A DNA stretch of 64,000 nucleotides from Pseudomonas entomophila L48. Lineage in GTDB: Bacteria; Pseudomonadota; Gammaproteobacteria; Pseudomonadales; Pseudomonadaceae. The stretch is taken from positions 616,501-680,500 of the forward strand of contig NC_008027.1 of NCBI RefSeq assembly GCF_000026105.1, written 5' to 3'. Position 1 is the first letter of the stretch. Every line of letters starts with the position of its first letter. This document shows positions 1 through 6,766 of the stretch, in pieces. Under the pieces are notes generated by a model. That model did not search any database and was not told where the DNA came from. It saw nothing but the letters and a program-made list of their open reading frames with translations. Both the position numbers and the translations under genes were made by a program.

Positions 1-216
1 CTGGCAGGCCTGAACAGCGCCGCCGGCGCGATGCTGTTGGCCTGTGTGCTGTTCGTGGCCATTTACCCGTTGTTGCTGGCGGTGTTGCGCCAGAGTGGCG
101 CGCTGTTCCAGCGCTTGCCATGGCAGCTGTACCCGATCCCGCTCGGGGTCGGCGTGTCGCTGGTGATTTTTGCTTCGCAGTCGGGCGTGCCGGGGTTCAT
201 CTATGCAAGCTTCTGA
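1..216 (+). CDS. MBOAT O-acyltransferase, C-terminal fragment
   Basis: Frame 1 is open from base 1 to a TGA at 214-216, so this is the 3' end of a gene that starts before the window. The visible 71 residues are hydrophobic: a membrane segment (LLACVLFVAIYPLLLAVL), then another near the end, finishing GVPGFIYASF. AlgI/DltB-type membrane-bound O-acyltransferases end in a similar way. The next gene starts inside this one (14-bp overlap) and is a DUF459 SGNH protein, a common partner of MBOAT proteins in glycan O-acetylation. The family call rests on this short tail and the context; the MBOAT active-site histidine is outside the window. Confidence 0.65.
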   Translation: MAGLNSAAGAMLLACVLFVAIYPLLLAVLRQSGALFQRLPWQLYPIPLGVGVSLVIFASQSGVPGFIYASF

Positions 217-1345
217 TAGCCGTCAGTTGTTCCAGGTGCAGATGGGCGCTGCCCGCGCGTTGTACGCGATTGTGGTCACCACCGCGCTGCTGTTCTGGTT
301 GAACCAGGATTCGATCAAGCTTTATTGCCAGCAGAAGTACCACGAGAGTTGCGAGATCCCGTTGCTGGGGCAGATGCCGGCCTGGCGCTTCGGGGCTCAG
401 CTGACCTTGGCGCTGGAAGAGCAACGTGACCGCCTGCTCGAGCAGTGGCAGCCGGCCGAGCAGGTGGTCGAGGCGCCCGCTGCCGAGGTATTGCCTGAAT
501 CGGTGCCGGTGGTGACGGTCAATCTAGAGACCCCGGCGGCCTTGGCCAAGCCGTTGCCGCCTGCGGTCGCCCACTCGCCCGTGCACAACGCCCCCGCGCC
601 TGTGCATGCCCCGGCACCGGTCCCGGTCGCGCAGCCGGTGGTTGCCGCGGTCGCGCCTGTGCCAACCGTACTGCAACCGGGCAAGGTCGCGGCCCTGGCC
701 GCCGGTGACGACGTGTTCCTGGTGGGCGACTCGCTGATGCAAGGCGTGGCGCCGCACCTGGCCAACACCCTGCGCAAGCGCTACCAGATCCGCACCGTCA
801 ACCTCAGCAAGCAGAGCACTGGGCTGGCCTATCCGGGCTTCTTCAACTGGCCCAAGACCGTGGCCGAAACCCTCGACCACGAGCCGAACATCCGCCTGAT
901 GGTGGTGTTCCTCGGCCCCAACGACCCTTGGGACATGCCCCAGGGCAAGGGCAAGCCGTTCCTGCGCTTCAAGTCGCCGGAGTGGGAGGTCGCCTACCGT
1001 GCCCGTATCGACGCGATCCTCGAACAGGCCCGCGCGCACAATGTGCAGGTGCTCTGGGTCGGCCCGCCCAATATGGAGAAGGCGCGGCTGTCCACGGCCA
1101 TGAATTACCTCAGCGGGCTGTACCAGGAACAGACCGCGCTGTTCGGCCAGCACTATGTCTCGGCCAACCCGATCCTTGGCTATACCGACGAGAGCTTCTC
1201 GTACACGGTGCGCACGCCGGAGGGCAAGCGGGTCAAGGTGCGGGTCGACGACGGCATTCATTTCACCATCACAGGCCAGAAGCTGATCGCCGAACAGGTG
1301 TTGTCGCTGATCAGCTTCCCGGGCCTGACCGTTACAGGACATTGA
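203..1345 (+). CDS. DUF459-type SGNH/GDSL hydrolase, membrane anchored
   Basis: 380 aa from the ATG at 203, chosen because it overlaps the upstream stop and precedes the N-terminal hydrophobic segment (about residues 13-32); an ORF start at 170 would only add residues from the neighbour's frame. After the membrane anchor comes a Pro/Ala/Val-rich linker (about 75-160). The SGNH domain has block I VGDSLM (Ser177), a block III-like GPNDPW, and the C-terminal Asp-x-x-His pair in DGIHF (Asp350/His353). The family acts in the periplasm as acyl-esterase or O-acetyltransferase partner of MBOAT proteins. Coupling to the upstream MBOAT tail and the downstream second SGNH gene suggests one operon for acetylating an exported glycan. 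The glycan cannot be identified here. Confidence 0.8.
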   Translation: MQASDSRQLFQVQMGAARALYAIVVTTALLFWLNQDSIKLYCQQKYHESCEIPLLGQMPAWRFGAQLTLALEEQRDRLLEQWQPAEQVVEAPAAEVLPESVPVVTVNLETPAALAKPLPPAVAHSPVHNAPAPVHAPAPVPVAQPVVAAVAPVPTVLQPGKVAALAAGDDVFLVGDSLMQGVAPHLANTLRKRYQIRTVNLSKQSTGLAYPGFFNWPKTVAETLDHEPNIRLMVVFLGPNDPWDMPQGKGKPFLRFKSPEWEVAYRARIDAILEQARAHNVQVLWVGPPNMEKARLSTAMNYLSGLYQEQTALFGQHYVSANPILGYTDESFSYTVRTPEGKRVKVRVDDGIHFTITGQKLIAEQVLSLISFPGLTVTGH

Positions 1346-1346
1346 G

Positions 1347-2537
1347 ATGCGCCAATGGCATCACCTGCTGGGCCTGGCCCTGCTGATCAGCGCCGTGCCG
1401 GGTTGCAGCACCGGCGCCAACAGCGTGGCCGCCCAGCCCGCGGCACGGCCTGCTGCCGCGCCGGTCGCGCGCCAGGAGGGCAATGTCGCCTTGCTCGCCG
1501 GCAAGTTGCGCAATGCCGGCCGGGCGCCGGTTTCCATCGTCCAGCTGGGCGACTCGCATACCGCCGCCGACTTGTTCAGCGGTGAGCTGCGTCGCCTGTT
1601 GCAGGCGCGTTATGGCGATGGCGGCATCGGCTTGGTGCCGGCTTCGCCGGTGCCGGGGATCCGCAACGACCGGGTGATCATCAAGAGCGAGAAGCGCCAG
1701 TGGGCGTTGGTGTCGGCGCGCAACCAGCAGAGCAGCCAGTTCCCGCTTGGTGGGTACCTGTCGCTGCCCCAGGCCAAGCGCGCCAGCGTGGTGATTCAGG
1801 CGCGTGACCAGGACAGCCACCGTTACAAGATTTCGGCGCTGTACCAGTCCAGTGGCACGGCGTCGCTGCTGGCCAACGGCGGCCAGCGCCGGGTGCTGCC
1901 GGCGAGCAATGGGCAGTGGCGGTTCAGCCCGGCGTTCAGCAATGTCGGGCTGCCGGTGCAGTTGGCGGTGGAGGGCGGCAACGTCGCGCTGGGGGGCTGG
2001 TATATCCAGGGGCAGAAGAATGCTGGCGTGACCTATTCGACGCTGGGCATCAACGGCGCGCGCCTTGAGGTGGTGGACAAGTGGCAGACCGGGTGGCGCG
2101 ACAGCCTCAAGGCGGTGGCGCCGGACCTGGTGATCCTCGCCTATGGCACCAACGAGGCGTTCGACGACACGCTTGACCTGGGGCTTTACCAGGCGCAGTT
2201 GGATGCGACGCTGAGCAACCTGCGCAAGGACCTGCCACGGGCGGTGATCCTGCTGGTCGGGCCGCCGGATTCGATCAAGCAGCGCAAGGCGGGCAGTTGC
2301 GCGGCGCGCCAGCCGCGGCCGTTGGCGTCGGTGATTCGCATCCAGAAGCAGATGGCGCAGCGGCACAAGGCGCTGTTCTGGGATTGGCAGGGGTTCATGG
2401 GTGGGCCGTGCTCGATTGCCGGGTGGCAGACGGGCGGGTTGGCACGGCCGGATCTGGTGCATCTGACGGCGGATGGTTACCGCAAGAGTGCGGCGGGGTT
2501 GTATGAGTTTTTGAAGGGGCCGTTGGGCCTGCGTTGA
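1347..2537 (+). CDS. SGNH/GDSL hydrolase, predicted lipoprotein
   Basis: 396 aa, starting 1 nt after the previous stop. A lipoprotein-like signal (LLGLALLISAVPGC) puts the lipidated Cys near residue 20. The SGNH domain shows LGDSHTAAD with the nucleophile Ser70, a central AYGTNEAF block, and the C-terminal catalytic pair in DLVHLT (Asp369/His372). It is a second periplasmic esterase/acetyltransferase-like protein beside the DUF459 gene; two SGNH proteins behind an MBOAT gene recall AlgJ/AlgX or WssG-I type arrangements. The exact substrate is unknown. Confidence 0.8.
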   Translation: MRQWHHLLGLALLISAVPGCSTGANSVAAQPAARPAAAPVARQEGNVALLAGKLRNAGRAPVSIVQLGDSHTAADLFSGELRRLLQARYGDGGIGLVPASPVPGIRNDRVIIKSEKRQWALVSARNQQSSQFPLGGYLSLPQAKRASVVIQARDQDSHRYKISALYQSSGTASLLANGGQRRVLPASNGQWRFSPAFSNVGLPVQLAVEGGNVALGGWYIQGQKNAGVTYSTLGINGARLEVVDKWQTGWRDSLKAVAPDLVILAYGTNEAFDDTLDLGLYQAQLDATLSNLRKDLPRAVILLVGPPDSIKQRKAGSCAARQPRPLASVIRIQKQMAQRHKALFWDWQGFMGGPCSIAGWQTGGLARPDLVHLTADGYRKSAAGLYEFLKGPLGLR

Positions 2538-2572
2538 CGATCAAATAGATCGGCGTTGGGTTTGAGTCTGTT

Positions 2573-2754
2573 GGGGCTGCTTTGCAGCCCTTTCGCGACA
2601 CAAGGCCGCTCCCACAGGAGATCGCAATTCGCTGTGGGAGCAACTGTCTTCTTTGTGGGAGCTGGCCCCTACAGGTTTGCAGTGAAGCTCAGGCTTGGCG
2701 CGGTCCATGTGGGAGCGGCCTTGTGTCGCGAAAGGGGTGCGAAGCGCCCCCAGC
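2573..2754. repeat. REP palindrome pair (BIME)
   Basis: Two inverted copies of a unit reading gggagcggccttgtgtcgcg flank about 90 bp. One arm is near 2588-2615 and the other near 2709-2737, with a third partial unit (gtgggagct) around 2655. Similar units recur at 3582-3686 and inside a gene at 35297-35413. It could also end transcription of the SGNH operon. Confidence 0.8.
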
Positions 2755-2883
2755 ATTGGTAGCCGTCAGACATTTCCGAATCTGAAACAAAATCCTTCAG
2801 CCGGCTAGCGCTTGGGATCTATCCTACGCGCCTGCCGGAAGGCTCTGAATTGGCTGGGAAATGCCCCGGGGGTAACGTCGCTG

Positions 2884-3050
2884 GGTCGTCAAATTTGGCG
2901 ACCGGGTGTGAGAAGCCCGTTGTGTTTCGAACAGGCTGGCCAGTCATGGCAGCTGTGCGCGTGCAGGCTTCGGCCTGGCCGTGGTGTTCGGGACACGGTC
3001 TTCTCACCTCGCGCACGGCTGCCACCCACATCTGTGAGAAGGATTCGGGC
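2884..3050 (+). ncRNA. Candidate structured leader of the DUF6124/DUF3077 pair
   Basis: The stretch before the small gene at 3084 folds well on paper. A hairpin pairs 2884-2888 with 2899-2903. A long hairpin pairs 2908-2915 (gtgagaag) with 3000-3007 (cttctcac), continuing after an internal loop with 2922-2932 against 2986-2996 (11 pairs, two of them G-U). Inside it is a small stem 2964-2968/2973-2977 closed by TTCG. The octamer gtgagaag occurs again at 3034-3041, so 3000-3007 could pair with either copy. This looks like a switchable leader or antisense-type RNA, but function and boundaries are inferred. Confidence 0.45.
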
Positions 3051-3083
3051 GGTGTTTTCTTGGTTTTGACACAGAGAACACAG

Positions 3084-3329
3084 ATGAAAAAGCATGTACC
3101 TGACCCACCTTACCCAATCCCCTTTGTCACCATCATTAGCGACCTCCCTCCCGAGGAAGCCGTGGCCCACGCCAACAAGCTGATGCACACCCTCAGCGAC
3201 ACCATCCACGCCTACACCCACTGCCCACGCGATGAACGCCTGGACGTGCTGATGGACAGCGCCGAAATCCTCGCTCAACTGGTCATCGCGTTGGTCCGCC
3301 ACGCCCGGGCCAAGGGGGCGCCGGTATGA
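3084..3329 (+). CDS. Small conserved Pseudomonas protein, DUF6124-like
   Basis: 81 aa from the ATG at 3084; the frame stays open upstream but that part overlaps the structured leader and looks non-coding. The N-terminus MKKHVPDPP is typical of a family of small Pseudomonas proteins usually encoded just before a DUF3077 protein. The rest is mostly predicted helix (DLPPEEAVAHANKLM, SAEILAQLVIALVRHARAK) with no signal peptide. Its stop overlaps the next ATG by 4 nt, so the two are translated together. Function is unknown; this is a family resemblance, not a functional call. Confidence 0.65.
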   Translation: MKKHVPDPPYPIPFVTIISDLPPEEAVAHANKLMHTLSDTIHAYTHCPRDERLDVLMDSAEILAQLVIALVRHARAKGAPV

Positions 3330-3571
3330 GCGACGACTTCAAGCCCGGCTCGACCCAGGGCACGACCACCTGCCTCGAGATCTTCCGTATCCAGCCGGGC
3401 ATTCCTTTCGATCACGCCTTCAGCGACCTGTCGGTGCTGCTCGGGTGCGTGGCGCATTTCACCACCGAGGCCGAGATGGAGGGTGACCTCATGGCCGCCA
3501 GCGCCGCGCGGATTCTCAGCGGGCTGGCCAAGGGGCTGATCGATGACATGGAGTTGGGGTTGAATCGGTAG
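3326..3571 (+). CDS. DUF3077 family protein
   Basis: 81 aa, start overlapping the preceding stop. The core LEIFRIQPGIPFDHAF followed by SVLLGCVAH and a C-terminal helical stretch is what I recall of DUF3077, a Pseudomonas-restricted small protein family with no established role. No membrane segment or catalytic motif is visible. It forms a two-gene unit with the DUF6124-like gene under the folded leader and is followed directly by a REP pair. Confidence 0.75.
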   Translation: MSDDFKPGSTQGTTTCLEIFRIQPGIPFDHAFSDLSVLLGCVAHFTTEAEMEGDLMAASAARILSGLAKGLIDDMELGLNR

Positions 3572-3581
3572 TGGTGACCGG

Positions 3582-3686
3582 GGGCTGCTTTGCAGCCCTT
3601 TCGCGACACAAGGCCGCTCCCACAGGAGAGCGCAATTTCCCGTGGGAGCGGCCTTGTGTCGCGAAAGGGGCGCGCAGCGGCCCCGG
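3582..3686. repeat. REP palindrome pair (BIME)
   Basis: The unit cgcgacacaaggccgctccc and its inverse lie around a centre at about 3630, between the convergent DUF3077 and ribB genes. The outer arms are ggctgctttgcagcc and a gcgcgcagcggcccc end. It is the same family as the repeat at 2573-2754 and a plausible shared terminator for the two converging genes. Confidence 0.85.
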
Positions 3687-3693
3687 CAATGGT

Positions 3694-4344
3694 TCAGGCG
3701 ATCTCAGCTTCCAACTCAACCATCGCCTCGCGATACCGCGCCAGCTCTTCAATGGTCAGCACCGGCAGGTTGTACTGCCGCGCATACACCGCCACCTCTT
3801 CGCCCCGGGCCATGCTGCCATCGGGGTTCATCAGCTCGCACAGCACCGCCGCCGGGCGCAGGCCGGCCAAACGCGCCAGGTCCACCGAGCCTTCGGTGTG
3901 GCCACGGCGGGTCAGCACGCCACCGTCACGGGCGCGCAGCGGGAACACATGGCCCGGGCTGACGATATGGCGCTCCTGCGCGGTGGAGCGCAGTGCGGCT
4001 TCGATGGTGGTGATGCGGTCCTGCGCCGACACGCCGGTGCTGACCCCTTCGGCCGCCTCGATGGTGACGGTGAAACCGGTGCCATGGCGGGCCTGGTTGT
4101 TCTGCACCATCGGCGCCAGCTGCAGGGCATCGACGGTGGCTTCGTCCAGGCACAGGCAGACGATGCCGCTGCAGTCGCGGATCATCATGGCCATGGTCTG
4201 CAACGACAGGTTCTCGGCGGCGGCGACGATATCGGCTTCGTCCTCGCGGTCGTCGTCGTCGAGCAGCAGCACGGGGCGCCCGGCCTGGAAGGCGGCGATG
4301 GCGGCGGTGACGTTGGGGAATTGCTGGTTGAGCAAGGTGGACAT
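3694..4344 (-). CDS. ribB: 3,4-dihydroxy-2-butanone 4-phosphate synthase
   Basis: 216 aa from the ATG at 4344 (MSTLLNQQF). It converts ribulose 5-phosphate to 3,4-dihydroxy-2-butanone 4-phosphate and formate in riboflavin synthesis. The acidic loop LLLDDDDREDEAD (residues 26-38, with the metal and substrate ligands near Glu34 and Asp38) is present, as are RDCSGIVC, GTGFTVTIEA and a PGHVFPLRAR block with the catalytic His. The length fits a stand-alone RibB with no GTP cyclohydrolase II domain, so this is not ribBA. An FMN riboswitch lies 85 nt upstream, so expression should fall when FMN is plentiful. Housekeeping ribD-ribE-ribBA genes are expected elsewhere. Confidence 0.95.
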   Translation of the reverse strand: MSTLLNQQFPNVTAAIAAFQAGRPVLLLDDDDREDEADIVAAAENLSLQTMAMMIRDCSGIVCLCLDEATVDALQLAPMVQNNQARHGTGFTVTIEAAEGVSTGVSAQDRITTIEAALRSTAQERHIVSPGHVFPLRARDGGVLTRRGHTEGSVDLARLAGLRPAAVLCELMNPDGSMARGEEVAVYARQYNLPVLTIEELARYREAMVELEAEIA

Positions 4345-4429
4345 GAAACGCTCCTCGTGAATGATCGATGAACGTCTCGGGGCGAACAAAATGCGCGCGC
4401 AAGGGCGCCTCGGCGGCCCCTGCCAAACG

Positions 4430-4565
4430 CCTTCTTTCATCCGGACTATGACCGTCGGCCCTGGAATCTCACCAGATCTGCTGACCCCCGGCATGGCCGG
4501 GGCGCTCGCGGGCTCATCTTTCGATTTACCGCCGGTGGGGACTTTCACCCCGCCCTGAAGACCCT
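4430..4565 (-). promoter_or_regulatory. FMN riboswitch (RFN element) of ribB
   Basis: On the minus strand the conserved RFN blocks run in order: a gggtcttcagggcggggtg start, the AGTCCCCACCGGCGGTA core, GATGAGCCCGCGAGCGC, a variable stem of GC pairs around 4493-4503, GGTGAGATTCCAG, GCCGACGGTCATAGTCCGGA and closing GAAAGAAGGC. Between it and ribB a stem of the type ggg-cgcc/ggcg-ccc (near 4402-4422) could act as a terminator or as a ribosome-site sequestering helix. A possible -10 (TATGCT, 4569-4574, minus) lies just before the element. Confidence 0.95.
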
Positions 4566-4568
4566 TGG

Positions 4569-4839
4569 AGCATACAGTAAAGCGGCCCCCCACAGGCAAC
4601 TGTTGAAAGCACTCGATCTTGACGGCGCGAGTCCTGGGAGGTGCTTCTGATAACAGGTCAACTCGGTAAAGCATGTGGGATTTCTCCCGCATTTTCCGGT
4701 CTGTAGTGATCGGACTTACTTGGGAAATGTCTCCTGCGCGATCAGCCCTTTGGGGGCGCGAGAGTCAACCGGGCGGGACGTGTGGGCTAAAAAGGTTTAT
4801 CGTTCAGCGTGCAAATTTGCAGGGCTGGGAAGAAAAGAC
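4569..4839. other. Intergenic region between ribB leader and ATPase gene
   Basis: These 271 bases hold the presumed ribB promoter (minus strand) and must hold the start of the ATPase-TOPRIM transcript (plus strand). Composition shifts here from GC-rich to mixed, which may mark one edge of the inserted pair. A run ggctaaaaaggtttatcg at about 4785-4802 is AT-richer, but I could not assign a clear promoter. No att-like direct repeat was recognised against the far side (6744-6766). Confidence 0.4.
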
Positions 4840-6030
4840 ATGAGCGAACGTGACCCGTTGAAATCGACAGATGCAGGGACGGTCCAACTCAATCGCATGG
4901 CCATCGATAATTTCAAGTCGCTGGTTGGATTCACCATGAGCTTGACCAAGTTTACCTGCCTGATTGGTTTAAATGGTGCGGGCAAGTCGACCATTCTTCA
5001 GGCCATGGATTTCTTGTCTCAGCAGATGCGTGGGGACCTGGCCGGTTGGCTGAAGAGTCGAGAGTGGAAGGCCATTGATCTCAAGTCCAAGCTCAGCAAG
5101 AGCAGCAACATTACATTCGAACTGGAATGTGATCTGCAGGGTGAATCGTTGGTGTGGAGAGGCAGTTTCAATCGAACGCTGCTGCGTTGTACTCAGGAAA
5201 GCATAGAGATTGACGGCGTCCTAGTGATGAAGGTTGACGATGGTCGATTTCTAGTCGAGCGCGATGAGGAGGGTGACCCGCTGACCGGTGATATCGCCTT
5301 CGAATATCAAGGATCAGTGCTTTCCCGGCTCAGAGAAGAAAGTGTCAGTGGACGGTTGCTCGTGTTCAAACACTTTATTGCAACGATCACTTCGCTCGAT
5401 GCGCTATCGCCTCAACATCTGCGTCGTAAGTCTCGTGAGACGGACGGTGGTTTGGGCTTTGCGGGAGAGAAATTTTCTTCATTTCTCCATGCACTGCCTG
5501 ATGCCCATAAGCTCAAATTGCGTGAGCTCTTGAGCGGCCCCTATCCCCAGGTGCAAGGGATCGACCTCTCGGCGCTGCGGGCGGGTTGGAAGTCTTTGAG
5601 TATTCTTGAACGCTATGCCGATCATCGTTTCAGTACAGAAGCCAGGCATATGAATGACGGCATGTTGAGGCTGATGGCAATCATCGCGGAGACGCTGTCC
5701 GATCATCAGTTCATGCTATTTGACGAAGTTGAAAATGGTATCCATCCCGAGGTGATTGAATTTTTATTGGATCATCTGGTGAGTACGCCTCAGCAGGTCA
5801 TGGTGACTACGCACAGTCCGATGGTGTTGAACTACCTCGAAGATGATATCGCTCGCGGAGGGGTCCAGCTGATCTACAAGACCCATGAGGGGAAAACCCG
5901 CGCAGTTTCGTTTTTCAACATTCCCGCAATGGCTGAAAAATTGACGGTGATGGGGCCGGGAGAGGTGTTCGTCGATACAAACCTTGTTGCACTAAACCAA
6001 GATCTGGTACGCACTAACGGAGGGGCCTGA
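4840..6030 (+). CDS. AAA/ABC-type ATPase of a two-gene ATPase-TOPRIM system
   Basis: 396 aa from the ATG at 4840, preceded by a gggaagaaaag ribosome site; the frame is open further upstream but without a ribosome site. It resembles AAA_15/AAA_21 (OLD- and RecF-like) ATPases. Visible motifs are Walker A GLNGAGKST (43-51), an ABC-signature-like NDGMLRL (272-278), Walker B FMLFDEVENG (Asp295, Glu296), and the switch His in THSP (His325). Unlike full OLD proteins it ends without a TOPRIM domain; that domain appears in the next gene, which overlaps by 1 nt. GC is lower and codon use more mixed than the neighbours, suggesting horizontal gain. Most likely the sensor/motor of a defence pair; that role is inferred. 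Confidence 0.8.
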   Translation: MSERDPLKSTDAGTVQLNRMAIDNFKSLVGFTMSLTKFTCLIGLNGAGKSTILQAMDFLSQQMRGDLAGWLKSREWKAIDLKSKLSKSSNITFELECDLQGESLVWRGSFNRTLLRCTQESIEIDGVLVMKVDDGRFLVERDEEGDPLTGDIAFEYQGSVLSRLREESVSGRLLVFKHFIATITSLDALSPQHLRRKSRETDGGLGFAGEKFSSFLHALPDAHKLKLRELLSGPYPQVQGIDLSALRAGWKSLSILERYADHRFSTEARHMNDGMLRLMAIIAETLSDHQFMLFDEVENGIHPEVIEFLLDHLVSTPQQVMVTTHSPMVLNYLEDDIARGGVQLIYKTHEGKTRAVSFFNIPAMAEKLTVMGPGEVFVDTNLVALNQDLVRTNGGA

Positions 6031-6743
6031 TGCTATTGCTTGTCAGTGGGGAGGGGGTATCTGATATCGGTGGCCATGAGCACGGCCAGCAGGGCCTGAT
6101 CTTCACTGCAGGTCCCATGACTCATGTGATCGATCGTCTAGTTGAACATCGATTTGATTACTCATTACTGCAGGCCGATTCGGTGGAGTTCGTTCATAAA
6201 TCCGAACTTGTTGCGGCAAAGGCCAAGAACACGGGGCGCATGCTTCGTGCTCCAGGTAAGCGCCGAGAACAAGAGACTCGGTACTACTACGAAAACGCTC
6301 AGCGCTTGGCATTGAAGGCAGTCGAGCTGGGCGCGCGCTATGGAGGCCCAGTCATTCCGGTGCTGTTCCGGGATGCAGATACTTTGAGTTCGTCGTCTCG
6401 CAATGAGTGGCAGGCCAAGTGGCAATCCATGCTGGATGGATTCGAGTCGGGTGGATCTGTTCTTGGTATTCCCATGTTGCCTAAGCCTAAATCCGAGGCT
6501 TGGCTCCTCTGTGCTTGTCGACAACCGCCCTATCAGCATTGTGCCGGTCTGGAAGATGAGTCTGGCAACGACGACGCCCCCGAGCCATTGAAGAGGATGC
6601 TATCCGATGCCTGTGATGGGCAGAGTAGTGCTGCAGCGCTCGTTGGATTCATTGTGGAGGGTGCGATTGATCCTTTGCGTATTCAGATGCCCAGCTTCGA
6701 TGCTTTTCGTGAGCGTTTGAGTCAGGTGCTTGATCAGATTTAG
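6030..6743 (+). CDS. TOPRIM/DUF4276-like putative nuclease, partner of ATPase
   Basis: 237 aa; its ATG overlaps the ATPase stop (TGATG), so the two are translationally coupled. The pattern matches TOPRIM-like proteins. An N-terminal strand with an acidic residue (LLLVSGEGVSD, Glu8) is followed by a strand ending in RDADT (Asp115, Asp117) and a KPKSEAWLL block (Lys154, Glu156, Trp158) of the kind seen in DUF4276 proteins. No membrane segment is seen. By analogy with ATPase+TOPRIM pairs such as PARIS (AriA/AriB), RloA/RloB and split OLD systems, it may be the toxic effector released or activated by the ATPase. Assignment to a named system is not possible from sequence reading alone. Confidence 0.65.
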   Translation: MLLLVSGEGVSDIGGHEHGQQGLIFTAGPMTHVIDRLVEHRFDYSLLQADSVEFVHKSELVAAKAKNTGRMLRAPGKRREQETRYYYENAQRLALKAVELGARYGGPVIPVLFRDADTLSSSSRNEWQAKWQSMLDGFESGGSVLGIPMLPKPKSEAWLLCACRQPPYQHCAGLEDESGNDDAPEPLKRMLSDACDGQSSAAALVGFIVEGAIDPLRIQMPSFDAFRERLSQVLDQI

Positions 6744-6766
6744 TGAGAAGCATCTGATCGCGCCAC

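Noticed and set aside
2850..3083. Coding extension of the DUF6124-like gene upstream of 3084
   Set aside because: The open frame crosses strongly base-paired sequence, its composition is not protein-like and it lacks a ribosome site.
3084..3571. Toxin-antitoxin pair
   Set aside because: Two small overlapping genes invite the idea, but neither shows toxin or DNA-binding features; they match known Pseudomonas families of unknown role.
4675..4839. Upstream extension of the ATPase start
   Set aside because: The frame is open from 4675 but only the ATG at 4840 has a ribosome site, and the extension is unlike family N-termini.
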